Source: Crocinitomix sp. (GTDB lineage Bacteria; Bacteroidota; Bacteroidia; Flavobacteriales_D; Crocinitomicaceae). From it: a DNA stretch of 52,723 nucleotides. The notes beneath the pieces were generated by a model. That model was not told where the DNA came from. It ran no database searches and saw only the letters and a program-made list of their open reading frames with translations. The stretch lies in assembly GCA_013138735.1 (NCBI GenBank), contig WTCE01000027.1:1-52723 (forward strand). The letters are read 5' to 3'. Both the position numbers and the translations under genes were made by a program. How positions within the stretch are numbered: the first letter of the stretch is position 1; each line of letters starts with the position of its first letter. Positions 23,724 through 33,048 of the stretch are shown here, piece by piece.

Positions 23724-24538
23724 CTAATTGCCTTAATAAATCTTTGAATTTCATTTTCACTTTCTGCAATGTATGCCAAAGCATCTTTCCTTAAAGCCAA
23801 AATATTTTTAGCACTTGTGTTTTGCATTGAATCAACAGCATTGATTAGCTGCGGGTTAAATCGGAAATAGTTCAGTTTGCCGTCCATGTGCAAATCACTC
23901 ATATGCTCATGCACAGCTGCTACCTCCTCCTCTATAGCATCCTTCGTACGCATAATTCCAGTACCTAAACTCAAATAAGTAATCTCAGATGAGAACTGCA
24001 AATCATATTGTTGCGCCAATCGCGTTGGATTTTTAGCATTAAAAAATCCGTCAACATATAAAGCATCATTAATCTTAACTGCTGGGAAAACGCCCGGAAA
24101 TGCACAACTCGCAGCTATAGCTTCATCTAAAGGACAACTATTTTCAGCATTGAAAACAACAGGAGATAAATCAACCGCATTGGAAACAACAATGTTTAAA
24201 TTTGGAAACTGATCCAAATGTAAATTTGAAAAATTTGCCTGAATCAACTGATTCAAGGCCCTTGTAGGTATTGAAACGCCGTGCGGATGAACGGCCGCGG
24301 CAGATCTAAATTCATAAAGATCTAAAACATTTTGAATCGCTTCTTCAAATTTAACATGAGACTGAATGCCAAGTGCTCCTGAAATTAATGCACCGGTTGA
24401 AGTGCCCCACCATGAAATGTCTTGTAAAAAAAGATCTTGTGAAAAGCGTCTTTGAATTTGTTTTAGAATGATAAGCGGAATAACTCCCCGAATCCCTCCT
24501 CCGTCAATTGAAATAACTAGCCGCTTACGCATTGTCAT
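23720..24538 (-). CDS. Patatin-like phospholipase
   Basis: 272 residues of the patatin lipid acyl hydrolase family. The oxyanion loop DGGGIRG (12-18), the nucleophile S47 in GTSTG and the catalytic Asp163 in YVDGF are all present, so the Ser-Asp dyad is intact; the third position of the usual DGG/DGA motif is Phe. There is no signal peptide, suggesting a cytosolic or peripheral membrane enzyme hydrolysing phospholipids or other acyl lipids. It overlaps the upstream M23/LysM peptidase gene by four bases (ATGA), implying one transcript and translational coupling. The 3' end overlaps the convergent SpoIIE gene by four bases, with no terminator between them. Confidence 0.9.
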   Translation of the reverse strand: MTMRKRLVISIDGGGIRGVIPLIILKQIQRRFSQDLFLQDISWWGTSTGALISGALGIQSHVKFEEAIQNVLDLYEFRSAAAVHPHGVSIPTRALNQLIQANFSNLHLDQFPNLNIVVSNAVDLSPVVFNAENSCPLDEAIAASCAFPGVFPAVKINDALYVDGFFNAKNPTRLAQQYDLQFSSEITYLSLGTGIMRTKDAIEEEVAAVHEHMSDLHMDGKLNYFRFNPQLINAVDSMQNTSAKNILALRKDALAYIAESENEIQRFIKAIS

Positions 24539-25491
24539 TTCAAACGAATCACTTGTCCGATATTAAGCACGGACGTTTCGGATAAACCATTCAATTTGCA
24601 AAGCGCAGCCACTGATGTTCCGTATTTTCTGGAAATAATCCATAGACTTTCTCCGCTACGAACACGGTGCGTTTTCGCGTTTTTATTAACAGGCGTGCTA
24701 GGGGTTGATGAACTTGATGAAGATGAGCTCCTTTTTGATGATCCACTATTTGGATTAAAAACACCACTATGTACCAATAGGTTATCCTTAACGACCTTTT
24801 CTTTAAAATCAAAAATCAATTCAGGATTAATAGGGTTGTCATAAAATCGTACTTCAAAATGAAGATGCGAACCAGTTGAATGTCCTGTATTTCCGCCCAA
24901 GCCAATTGGATCACCCGCTTTTACATCTTGATTTGGTGCAACCATTAACTTAGAACAATGGGCATAATAAGTCTCTAAACCATTGTAATGACGAATCACT
25001 ATTAAGTTTCCAAATCCATTTTCATGATATTTCGCATAGCGAATTTTCCCGTCAAACGCTGCGCAAACCGTGTCTCCTGTTTCTAAGTCAATATCAACAC
25101 CATTATGTCTTCTTCCTCTACGATATCCATATTTCGAAGTCATTGCGCCATCAAAAGGAATTGCATAATTTTCATGCATTGTATCCAATACACACATCCA
25201 TAACGTGTCTTTCATTAAAGAAACGTCATTAGTCGTGCAAGTAATTACATCCTCATGTGACCATTTAGAATTGTAAGAATACACCGTATCATCACAAACC
25301 ATTTCGTGAATTCGGGCATTCATTATTCCTTCAAAGTTTTCTTCTCCCAAGTAAGACCAAGTTCTATCACCATAGATTAACATGGTTCCAGTTGGCGTTT
25401 CAACAGTGTCAATAGGATCAAAAAATGTTTCTTGCGCCGCCGCGTTAAATATGCTGGTGAATAACAAGGAGATAAATACGAAATTTTTCAT
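24535..25491 (-). CDS. M23 family metallopeptidase with C-terminal LysM domain
   Basis: The ATG at 25491 gives a 318-residue protein with signal peptide MKNFVFISLLFTSIFNAAAQ. A longer frame adds 20 non-signal residues and would start upstream of the promoter box, so it is not used. The peptidase domain (about 110-225) has zinc ligands H129 and D133 in HNGVDID, H178 in YYAHCS, and H209/H211 in HLHFE. After a Ser-rich linker, a LysM domain (about 275-318, HRVRSGESLWIISRKYGT) would bind peptidoglycan. A secreted cell-wall endopeptidase is expected, or an EnvC/NlpD-like activator, but the complete zinc site favours activity. It is the first gene of an operon with the patatin gene. Confidence 0.92.
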   Translation of the reverse strand: MKNFVFISLLFTSIFNAAAQETFFDPIDTVETPTGTMLIYGDRTWSYLGEENFEGIMNARIHEMVCDDTVYSYNSKWSHEDVITCTTNDVSLMKDTLWMCVLDTMHENYAIPFDGAMTSKYGYRRGRRHNGVDIDLETGDTVCAAFDGKIRYAKYHENGFGNLIVIRHYNGLETYYAHCSKLMVAPNQDVKAGDPIGLGGNTGHSTGSHLHFEVRFYDNPINPELIFDFKEKVVKDNLLVHSGVFNPNSGSSKRSSSSSSSSTPSTPVNKNAKTHRVRSGESLWIISRKYGTSVAALCKLNGLSETSVLNIGQVIRLK

Positions 25492-25513
25492 GGTGTTTTT
25501 ATCAGTGTTGGTG

Positions 25514-25521
25514 CAAAAGTA
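25514..25521 (-). promoter_or_regulatory. -7 box TACTTTTG for the M23/LysM-patatin operon
   Basis: Read on the minus strand, the sequence is TACTTTTG, a perfect TAnnTTTG match 22 bases before the ATG at 25491. It places the transcript start downstream of the longer alternative frame. Confidence 0.5.
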
Positions 25522-25635
25522 CGGATTTATCAGTAAATGGTAGGTTTCCAAAACCCCATTAACCTTATTTTAACAGAATTTAACGCATAAATCCCTTTAT
25601 TTCTCTTGAAAATTAACGGATTAAAAAAAATGATG

Positions 25636-25643
25636 TACCTTTG
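25636..25643 (+). promoter_or_regulatory. -7 box TACCTTTG and ~107-base leader of deaD
   Basis: TACCTTTG matches TAnnTTTG. With a start near 25649 the leader to the ATG at 25757 is about 108 bases, long for this window, and contains short dyads such as ATTG-TCGAAA-CAAT near 25685. A TTG lies 27 bases upstream, a little too far for a standard -33 box. Confidence 0.5.
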
Positions 25644-25756
25644 CACAAAATTTTGCGTAAGAAGCAAATGCTTGGTAAGGGTTCATTGTCGAAACAATTG
25701 AGAATTTAGTTCGAACCTACTCTAAGCGAAAGGTAATAACTAAATTAAAATATAAC

Positions 25757-27553
25757 ATGACGTTCAATGAACTAGGATTGAAAGATACTATTCTTTCAGC
25801 AATTACAGAAATGGGTTTTGAATCACCCACACCGATTCAACAACAAGCAATTCCATATTTATTAGACAACAAGGGAGACCTTATTGGTTTGGCATCTACA
25901 GGAACTGGTAAAACGGCCGCCTTTGGTTTGCCGCTTTTAAATCAAATCGATACCGATTCGAAAAATACACAAGGACTAATTATATGTCCTACTCGTGAGT
26001 TATGTATTCAAATTTCAAAAGATTTGTCTACCTATTCGAAAAACATGAGAGGAATAAGTGTTGTTCCTGTTTATGGTGGAACTGATATTGTAAAACAAAT
26101 TCGTCAAATCGAGCGTAGTGCACAAATTATTGTTGCAACGCCAGGCCGATTATTGGATTTAATCAATAGAAGAAAAATTAAATTAGGTGAAGTTGAAGCC
26201 GTGATCTTGGATGAAGCAGATGAAATGCTGAATATGGGATTCAAGGAAGATATTGATTCTATTCTTGAAAAAACGCCAGATTATAAAAATGTTTGGTTAT
26301 TCTCAGCTACAATGCCTAAAGAAGTGGCACGTATTGCTAAGAACTATATGGATGATCCGTTTGAAATCACTGTAGGTGGTAAAAACGAAACAAATAAAAA
26401 TATTGAGCATCACTATTATATCGTTAAAGAGCGTGATCGTTTTCAAGCATTAAAAAGTATTATTGATTTTAATCCAAACATTTATGGATTAATCTTTTGC
26501 AGAACCAGAAGAGATACTGCAGCTGTTGCAGATAAATTAATGGCTGGTGGTTATAACGCTGAGCCGCTTCACGGAGACTTGTCGCAAGCACAACGTGACC
26601 GCGTAATGCAAAAGTTTAGATCAAAAACACTCCAAATTCTTGTTGCTACTGATGTAGCCGCTCGTGGACTTGATGTAGATGACATTACACACGTAATTCA
26701 CTATCAGTTACCTGAAGATGTTGAAAATTATACGCACAGAAGTGGACGTACAGCAAGAGCTGGTAAAAAAGGAACTTCGATTGCACTAATCAATACAAAA
26801 GAAGGACGTAAAATCAAAAGTATTGAGCGCATTATTAAATCACAATTTGATTTGAAAAAAGTGCCTTCATCTAATGAAATCGTTGAAACGCAATTATCAA
26901 GCATGATCAGTGGAATTACTGACGCTGAAGTTGATTCAAGCCGTATTGAAAAGTACATGCCAATGTTAATGGAACAGTTGGAAGACTATTCCAAAGAAGA
27001 TTTGATTAAAAGATTTGTAGCAGCTGAATTCAATAAATTTTTAAGCTATTACGAAAATTCACGCGATTTAAATGCAAGCCAACGTTCTGGTGGAAATGAT
27101 CGTGATGATTATGGCGCTAGAAAACGTGGTGGAAGAGATGGTGGAAGAGATCGCAGAGACAGAAATGATGCTGACAAACAACGTTTCTTTGTAGGTCTTG
27201 GGAAAAAAGATGGTTTCAACCATGGTGCCTTATTGCGTTTACTTTGTGATAACACAGGAGTTAGCAAAGGTGACATTGGAAAAATTGACATTCTTGATTC
27301 ATTCTCATTCTTTGACGCAGATAAAAAAGAAACGGAAACGATTCTTCAAAAAATGCAAGGCATTGACTTTGAAGGAAACATGATGAACGTTGAAAAAACG
27401 AAAAATCGCGACGAAAATAGAGGTGGAGACAGCAGAGGTGGTGGAAATAAAAAACCATTCGCTCGTAGAAGCAGTGGCGGCGGTGGAGACCGAGATCGTT
27501 CAAAAAGAAGTGACGGTAACAGAAGTAGCCGAAGAAGATCATATAACAATTAG
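25757..27553 (+). CDS. deaD: DEAD-box RNA helicase with DbpA-type RNA-binding domain and RGG tail
   Basis: 598 residues. The helicase core (about 1-370) shows the Q motif (PTPIQQQAIPYLL), Walker A ASTGTGKT (47-54), PTREL, DEAD at 153-156, SAT, and HRSGRTARAG. Residues 475-550 form a DbpA-type RNA-binding domain (FFVGLGKKDGFNHGALLRLL), and the C-terminus is Arg/Gly/Ser-rich with an upstream GGRDGGRDRRDRND stretch. The protein remodels RNA, typically in ribosome assembly and cold adaptation, as does DeaD/CsdA. The next gene, typA, is only 23 bases downstream and is also a ribosome-associated stress factor. The long leader may serve cold regulation. Confidence 0.93.
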   Translation: MTFNELGLKDTILSAITEMGFESPTPIQQQAIPYLLDNKGDLIGLASTGTGKTAAFGLPLLNQIDTDSKNTQGLIICPTRELCIQISKDLSTYSKNMRGISVVPVYGGTDIVKQIRQIERSAQIIVATPGRLLDLINRRKIKLGEVEAVILDEADEMLNMGFKEDIDSILEKTPDYKNVWLFSATMPKEVARIAKNYMDDPFEITVGGKNETNKNIEHHYYIVKERDRFQALKSIIDFNPNIYGLIFCRTRRDTAAVADKLMAGGYNAEPLHGDLSQAQRDRVMQKFRSKTLQILVATDVAARGLDVDDITHVIHYQLPEDVENYTHRSGRTARAGKKGTSIALINTKEGRKIKSIERIIKSQFDLKKVPSSNEIVETQLSSMISGITDAEVDSSRIEKYMPMLMEQLEDYSKEDLIKRFVAAEFNKFLSYYENSRDLNASQRSGGNDRDDYGARKRGGRDGGRDRRDRNDADKQRFFVGLGKKDGFNHGALLRLLCDNTGVSKGDIGKIDILDSFSFFDADKKETETILQKMQGIDFEGNMMNVEKTKNRDENRGGDSRGGGNKKPFARRSSGGGGDRDRSKRSDGNRSSRRRSYNN

Positions 27554-27576
27554 AAAAATAAGCTTACACGTTTAGA

Positions 27577-29364
27577 ATGGAAATAAGAAATATAGCAATT
27601 ATCGCACACGTTGACCACGGCAAAACAACCTTGGTAGACAGAATGATCGAATCAGGAGACGCACCAATCAAGAGTGATGGTGAGTTAATCATGGATAGTA
27701 ATGATCAGGAAAAAGAAAGAGGGATCACGATTACGTCTAAAAACGTTTCTGTGTCGTTCAAGGGGACAAAAATTAACATCATTGATACTCCTGGTCACTC
27801 CGATTTCGGTGGTGAAGTTGAACGTGTTTTGAACATGGCTGATGGTGTTTGTTTGTTAGTTGATGCTTTTGAAGGACCAATGCCGCAAACACGATTTGTA
27901 CTTCAAAAAGCACTTGAATTAGGTTTAAAAGCTTTATTGGTAGTTAACAAAGTGGACAAAGAAAACTGTACTCCTGACATAGTTCATGAGAAAGTTTTTG
28001 ATTTAATGTTTGAATTGGATGCCACTGAAGATCAACTTGACTTTGACACTGTATATGGTTCAGCTAAAATGGGATGGATGAGTACTGATTGGCAAAAACC
28101 AACAGACAAAATCGAACCTCTTTTAGATCAAATTTTGAGTTATTTCCCGCCAAAGGTGTTTCCTGAAGGAAATACGCAAATGTTAATTACTTCATTGGAC
28201 TATTCTTCATTTGTAGGCCGAATTGCAATTGGAAGATTAACAAGAGGAACAGTAACTCCGAACCAGCAAGTAATGTTGAGTAAAAGAGATGGTACACTTG
28301 TAAAATCAAAAATTAAAGAAGTTTTTGTTTTTGAAGGCTTAGAAAAAAGAAAAGTGGACAGCGTTCAAACGGGAGATATTTGTGCACTTACAGGGATCGA
28401 AGGTTTTGAAATTGGAGATACAATTTGTGATTTCGAAAATCCTGAACCTTTACCAACAATTAATATTGATGAGCCTACAATGAGTATGCTCTTTACAATT
28501 AATGATTCTCCTTTCTTCGGTAAAGAAGGTAAATTTGTAACGTCAAGACATATTCATGATCGTTTACAAAAAGAATTAGAGAAAAACCTTGCACTTAAAG
28601 TAGGTGTAACTGGTTCTGCTGATAAATGGGACGTTTACGGACGTGGTGTAATGCATATCTCTGTTCTTTTAGAAACAATGCGTAGAGAAGGATATGAAGT
28701 ACAAGTTGGTCAACCGCAAGTAATCTATAAAGAAATTGACGGAAAGAAATCTGAACCTATCGAGGATTTGACAATTGATTTACCTGAAGAGTATTCAGGA
28801 ACAGCAATTGATCATGTTACAAAACGTAAAGGTGAAATGATCAGCATGGAGCCGAAAGGAGCACGTATGATTTGTAAATTCAAAATTCCTTCAAGAGGAA
28901 TTATTGGATTGAGAAGTTTAATGCTAACTCAAACGGCTGGTGAAGCTGTTGTAACGCACCGTTTTGTTGGGTATGAGCCTTTCAAAGGTGCTATCCAAGG
29001 CCGTATGAATGGTTCTTTAATCTCAATGGAAAAAGGATCAAGTGTACCGTTCTCATTACATAAATTACAAGAGCGTGGTAAATTCTTCATTAATAGCAAT
29101 GTTGACATCTACGAAGGACAGGTAATTGGTGAAAATACAAGAGCAGGAGATTTAGTAATTAATGTTACTAAAACAAAACAATTAACAAATATGCGTAAGT
29201 CTGGTACGGATGATAAGATGAAAATCGCTCCACCAAAAACGTTCTCTCTAGAAGAAGCGTTGGAGTATATCCAAAAAGACGAATACGTAGAAGTAACGCC
29301 ACAATCAATTCGTATCAGAAAAGTTTACTTAAAGGAAACTGAGCGAAAAAGATTTGACAAATAA
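27577..29364 (+). CDS. typA: Ribosome-associated translational GTPase TypA/BipA
   Basis: 595 residues, the usual TypA/BipA length. GTPase motifs are G1 AHVDHGKTT (10-18), G2 around RGITI, G3 DTPGH (about 73) and G4 NKVDK (about 124). The EF-G-like domains and the specific TypA C-terminal domain follow ([19 protein letters not shown], then MGxxx [13 protein letters not shown]). TypA assists 50S maturation and growth at low temperature or stress. Directly downstream of deaD with no promoter visible between, it probably shares that transcript, and a clear terminator closes the unit. Confidence 0.96.
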   Translation: MEIRNIAIIAHVDHGKTTLVDRMIESGDAPIKSDGELIMDSNDQEKERGITITSKNVSVSFKGTKINIIDTPGHSDFGGEVERVLNMADGVCLLVDAFEGPMPQTRFVLQKALELGLKALLVVNKVDKENCTPDIVHEKVFDLMFELDATEDQLDFDTVYGSAKMGWMSTDWQKPTDKIEPLLDQILSYFPPKVFPEGNTQMLITSLDYSSFVGRIAIGRLTRGTVTPNQQVMLSKRDGTLVKSKIKEVFVFEGLEKRKVDSVQTGDICALTGIEGFEIGDTICDFENPEPLPTINIDEPTMSMLFTINDSPFFGKEGKFVTSRHIHDRLQKELEKNLALKVGVTGSADKWDVYGRGVMHISVLLETMRREGYEVQVGQPQVIYKEIDGKKSEPIEDLTIDLPEEYSGTAIDHVTKRKGEMISMEPKGARMICKFKIPSRGIIGLRSLMLTQTAGEAVVTHRFVGYEPFKGAIQGRMNGSLISMEKGSSVPFSLHKLQERGKFFINSNVDIYEGQVIGENTRAGDLVINVTKTKQLTNMRKSGTDDKMKIAPPKTFSLEEALEYIQKDEYVEVTPQSIRIRKVYLKETERKRFDK

Positions 29365-29378
29365 ATAACTATTAGTTG

Positions 29379-29410
29379 AAAAAAAGGTCGTCCTTGGGCG
29401 ACCTTTTTTT
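29379..29410 (+). terminator. Terminator after typA
   Basis: Stem AAAAAGGTCG / CGACCTTTTT around the eight-base loop TCCTTGGG, running on into T residues, 15 bases after the stop. Confidence 0.9.
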
Positions 29411-29563
29411 GCTTTTAATTGTTTCGAAACACCCCTAAAGCATCAATATTCTTTAATAATGGCGCGTGATTTATCCAAACCCTATCCGGTTTTGGATAAT
29501 AAATTGTTCAAAAACTTGTTAATAACATTACGCCGTTAATGAGATTGTAGCCTAGGATAATTT

Positions 29564-29571
29564 TATTTTTG
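29564..29571 (+). promoter_or_regulatory. -7 box TATTTTTG for the TPR-comA-DUF368 operon
   Basis: TATTTTTG matches TAnnTTTG, 22 bases before the ATG. A TTG 16 bases upstream may act as the -33 element. The rest of the 229-base gap after typA shows only the terminator. Confidence 0.5.
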
Positions 29572-29593
29572 TTTAAAGCGTAAATAGATTGCT

Positions 29594-31027
29594 ATGTTTG
29601 ACGAAGAGGATAATGACGATAATGATGGATTGTTTGACGATCAGTTCAATTCGGAGCTAAAACGCTTTGAAGAGATGATTGAAGCGCATAATGCGTACTA
29701 TTTTGACGGAGAAATTCTGGAGCAAATTATTGAACACTTTATTATTAACAATCAATTAAAGAAGGGACTGAAAGCAGTTAATTTTGCGAAAAAACAGCAT
29801 CCCTCAAATATCATATTTGACTTAAGAAAAGCCCAAATACTTTCCACCACAGGTCAATTGAAAGAAAGTTTACTTATTCTGCAAACTTTAGAAAAGTTAG
29901 AGCCGTTCAACCCTGAGATTTATATTACGAAGGCCACGGTATTTAGTCAACTGCGTGATCATGCAAAAGCTATTAAGTATTTTGAAAAAGCGATTGAAGT
30001 AGCAGAAGAGTTCAATTATTCTGAAGAAATAGAAGAAATTCGATTTGACTTGGCAATGGAGCATGAAAGCATGCATAATTATACCAAAGCCATAAAGGTT
30101 TTAGAAGAAATTCTAATCAAGAGTCCTGACAATGAAGCTGCTATTTATGAAATTGCTTATTGTTACGAGCGTACAGGGAATTTTGATAAGTGTATTGAAT
30201 ATTACAATAAATACATTGACAATAATCCTTATTCCTTTACTGCCTGGTATAATTTAGGGAACATCTACTTTCTTAAAAACAACATTGAAAAAGCTCTTTG
30301 GGCTTATGATTACTCTACTATAATTAATGATGACTTTACATCTGCTCATTTTAATATGGGCAATGTTTACATGCAGATTCAAGATTATGAAAAGGCATTA
30401 AAGTCTTATCAAAAATGTGCGGTAATTGATGCTAATGATGCCTTAACACTAAGTTATTTAGGCGAGGCTTACGAACGCTTAGAACGCTATGATCAGGCCA
30501 TTGATTGTTACCAAAAAAGTAGAGAAATAAACCCTGAACTGGCCGAACCGTGGTTGGGAACTGGAATAATTATGGAATTACGCGGAGAAACTGCGCAAGC
30601 CATTAATTTTATTCAACAAGCTGTTCAATTGCAGCCCGAAAACTCAAATTATCGCTTAGTATTAGGCGAAGCACTTTATAAGGCCGAGCGCGTATCTGAG
30701 GCCGAAACAGAATTGGAAAGAGCCGTTCAGCTTGATCCGCAGTATAGTGATGCAATTGTCTTATTGGCAAAAATCAAAGCCGAATTTAGCTTGAATGAAG
30801 CACTAGAATTCATATTGAGTTTTGAAAATTTAGCAGAGCTAGATCATGAAGTTAGAATTATGCTTGTTTTCATATTTTGGAAACTCGGACAAAAGACAGA
30901 GGCGCTACTTCATTTTAAGAAAGAATATTTAATCGACAAAGGTTCATTAAAAACCTTATTTTTGTACCTACCAGAAGCAGAATTCATACCGGAGTTCTTG
31001 CAAATAATTGAAACCGACAATGAGTAA
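29594..31027 (+). CDS. Tetratricopeptide repeat protein, cytosolic
   Basis: 477 residues, almost entirely TPR units after a very acidic N-terminus (FDEEDNDDNDGLFDD). Ten or more repeats can be followed, for example AIYEIAYCYERTGNFDKCIEYY, AWYNLGNIYFLKNNIEKALWAY, AHFNMGNVYMQIQDYEKALKSY and ALTLSYLGEAYERLERYDQ (each shown shortened to the repeat core by W/LG/Y/A/F/A/P pattern). No signal peptide or membrane segment is present, so it should act as a cytosolic scaffold. It is the first gene of an operon; its last eight bases overlap the ComA gene. Binding partner unknown. Confidence 0.88.
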   Translation: MFDEEDNDDNDGLFDDQFNSELKRFEEMIEAHNAYYFDGEILEQIIEHFIINNQLKKGLKAVNFAKKQHPSNIIFDLRKAQILSTTGQLKESLLILQTLEKLEPFNPEIYITKATVFSQLRDHAKAIKYFEKAIEVAEEFNYSEEIEEIRFDLAMEHESMHNYTKAIKVLEEILIKSPDNEAAIYEIAYCYERTGNFDKCIEYYNKYIDNNPYSFTAWYNLGNIYFLKNNIEKALWAYDYSTIINDDFTSAHFNMGNVYMQIQDYEKALKSYQKCAVIDANDALTLSYLGEAYERLERYDQAIDCYQKSREINPELAEPWLGTGIIMELRGETAQAINFIQQAVQLQPENSNYRLVLGEALYKAERVSEAETELERAVQLDPQYSDAIVLLAKIKAEFSLNEALEFILSFENLAELDHEVRIMLVFIFWKLGQKTEALLHFKKEYLIDKGSLKTLFLYLPEAEFIPEFLQIIETDNE

Positions 31028-31820
31028 AAATTTTGAACTATCACACATTCCCGTAAGACCGGAAAAACCTAGAGAAGCTGGGGTAACAATGATGATGGAC
31101 AAAGGCCTGAGCCTTAGAGAAGTTGAAGATTTTATAGAGGCAAGTGGTGATATAACTGATATTGCCAAATTCGGATTTGGAACCGCATTTGTTACAAATA
31201 ATTTAGAAGAAAAAGTCAAATTATACAAAAGCGCAGGGATCCGTCCTTATTTTGGAGGAACCTTATTCGAGCTTTTTATCGCAAGAAATGATTTTGACGG
31301 TTTTAGAAAACTAATCGACAAATACGATTTAGATCTTTGTGAGGTTTCAGATGGATCAATCATCATACCGCACGAAGAAAAATTAAAATACATTGTTGAA
31401 TTGGCGAAAGGCCGTACGGTAATGTCAGAAGTTGGTTCCAAAGATGAAGGAATCATTATTAGTCCTGCGAAGTGGATTAAAATGATGAGTACTGAATTGG
31501 AAGCCGGTTCATGGAAAGTAATCGCTGAAGGACGTGAAAGTGGAACAGTTGGTGTTTTTAGACCAAATGGAACAGCACACACCTACTTAATCAATAAAAT
31601 TATAGCCAAAATTGATCCAAACCGCATACTTTGGGAAGCTCCTAAAAAAACGCAGCAAGTTTGGTTCATCCGTTTATTTGGTGCAAATGTGAATCTTGGA
31701 AATATTGCACCAAACGAAATGATTCCACTAGAATGTCTCCGTTTAGGACTTAGAGGTGATACATTTTTTGAGTTTTTGCCTGAGGAAGTTGAAAAACAAC
31801 TCAAGCAAACTTCGGAGTAA
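31020..31820 (+). CDS. comA: Phosphosulfolactate synthase, ComA family
   Basis: 266 residues of the ComA TIM-barrel family, which adds sulfite to phosphoenolpyruvate to form phosphosulfolactate. Family segments include KPREAGVTMMMDKGL near the N-terminus, DIAKFGFGTAF, YFGGTLFE, CEVSDGSI, SEVGSKD, KVIAEGRESGTVGVF and a C-terminal GLRGDTFFEF. The ATG at 31020 (MSKNFELSHIPVRPEKP) overlaps the TPR gene by eight bases; a TTG 12 bases earlier is less likely. In archaea the reaction opens coenzyme M synthesis, and in Bacillus it feeds sulfolactate. In a Bacteroidota cell the product could go to a sulfonate such as sulfolactate or a sulfonolipid precursor, but no other sulfonate gene is visible here. 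It sits between TPR and DUF368 genes in one operon. Confidence 0.88.
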   Translation: MSKNFELSHIPVRPEKPREAGVTMMMDKGLSLREVEDFIEASGDITDIAKFGFGTAFVTNNLEEKVKLYKSAGIRPYFGGTLFELFIARNDFDGFRKLIDKYDLDLCEVSDGSIIIPHEEKLKYIVELAKGRTVMSEVGSKDEGIIISPAKWIKMMSTELEAGSWKVIAEGRESGTVGVFRPNGTAHTYLINKIIAKIDPNRILWEAPKKTQQVWFIRLFGANVNLGNIAPNEMIPLECLRLGLRGDTFFEFLPEEVEKQLKQTSE

Positions 31821-31822
31821 AC

Positions 31823-32851
31823 ATGGACGGAAAAGAGAAAAAAAGCTTTCTTGGAATTGCCTTACGCGGCATTGGAATGGGAGCTGCTGATGTTGTCCCC
31901 GGCGTATCAGGAGGAACAATTGCATTCATTACAGGCATTTACGAAGAACTACTAGAAACCATTAGTGGCCTTAAATTAGGCTTAATAAAAACATGGCGAA
32001 AAGAAGGATTCATGGCCATGTGGCGTGAAGGAAATTTCCGTTTTCTATTTGCTCTCTTTACTGGAATCTTAATTAGTATTGCTTCACTCGCTGTGCTCAT
32101 CAAATATTTGTTGGCCACATTTCCCATTCACTTATGGGCTTTCTTTTTTGGTTTAATAATTGCCTCGGTTTGGTTAGTTGGCAAAAGCGTCAAGCAATGG
32201 AATGTACGCAATATTGCTGGAGTTGTTATGGGTGCCGTGGCAGCTTACTTCATTACAACCATAAGCCCTTCGCAAGAAAGTAATCATCTTTTTTACATTT
32301 TTATTTGTGGTTCAATAGCTATTTGCGCCATGATTTTACCTGGAATTTCTGGTAGCTTTATCTTACTCTTACTAGGTGCATACACTACCGTTTTAGGTGC
32401 AGTAAGTGGTTTAATTGATGCGCTAAAAGCATCCAATTGGGACCTTGTCTTCAGCAATGGACTTTTGCTTTGCGTCTTTATGCTTGGCTGCGTAGTTGGC
32501 TTAATTAGTTTTTCACGCATTTTAAATTGGCTCTTTAAAAAAGCGCATGATTTTACCGTTGCTATTTTGACTGGTTTCTTAATTGGATCATTAAATAAAA
32601 TTTGGCCTTGGAAAAATATCGTGACACCATTTATCAAACATGAAGGCGAACCAAACGAAGAACTTATCGCCTTAGTTGAGCAAAACATTTCTCCAAGCGC
32701 TTATCCTGATGCTGCCAGAGCATTCAACTTACAATATAATCACAACTTACCAGAAGAAAATTTCTTATGGATTAGCATTGGGCTAGCAATCGCAGGTATT
32801 GTCTTAATCATTATTTTAGACAAGGTCGGAAAGCCCAAAAAACAGGCCTAA
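31823..32851 (+). CDS. DUF368 membrane protein, PopT-type polyprenyl-phosphate transporter
   Basis: 342 residues with about nine membrane segments. Two copies of the family signature are visible: VVPGVSGGTIAF near the N-terminus (about 21-32) and ILPGISGSFILL in the middle (about 171-182), the inverted-repeat pattern of DUF368. Characterised members (PopT) return undecaprenyl phosphate, the lipid carrier of wall and polysaccharide synthesis, to the cytosolic leaflet. The start is 2 bases after the ComA stop, so the genes are cotranscribed. A role in carrier recycling is assigned from family knowledge; a link with ComA or the TPR protein is not explained. Confidence 0.9.
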   Translation: MDGKEKKSFLGIALRGIGMGAADVVPGVSGGTIAFITGIYEELLETISGLKLGLIKTWRKEGFMAMWREGNFRFLFALFTGILISIASLAVLIKYLLATFPIHLWAFFFGLIIASVWLVGKSVKQWNVRNIAGVVMGAVAAYFITTISPSQESNHLFYIFICGSIAICAMILPGISGSFILLLLGAYTTVLGAVSGLIDALKASNWDLVFSNGLLLCVFMLGCVVGLISFSRILNWLFKKAHDFTVAILTGFLIGSLNKIWPWKNIVTPFIKHEGEPNEELIALVEQNISPSAYPDAARAFNLQYNHNLPEENFLWISIGLAIAGIVLIIILDKVGKPKKQA

Positions 32852-33019
32852 TTTAGCTCCAATATTGGAAGCCTAATCTCCTATCTAAATCCATTTAGCC
32901 CCGTTTTTCTTACTTTTCATGGAATTCCCTCTAAATTTAAGCAACCACTACATTAATGGTACGTTTATAAATTGTTAAGATTCACTTAATACGAACGTGC
33001 ATTTTAACTTTTAAAAGCG

Positions 33020-33027
33020 TAAATTTG
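33020..33027 (+). promoter_or_regulatory. -7 box TAAATTTG for the type B T9SS protein gene
   Basis: TAAATTTG matches TAnnTTTG. It overlaps a potential TTG start at 33025, so the transcript would begin after that codon and the ATG at 33049 (or 33055) must be used. Confidence 0.55.
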
Positions 33028-33048
33028 AAATTCAGCCATTTTAAGATA

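Noticed and set aside
32858-32869. Perfect palindrome TCCAATATTGGA after the DUF368 gene
   Set aside because: It has no T tract and no promoter beside it; a 12-base palindrome may be due to chance.
33025-33048. TTG start 24 bases before the T9SS type B gene ATG
   Set aside because: It lies within the -7 box TAAATTTG, so it would not be in the transcript.
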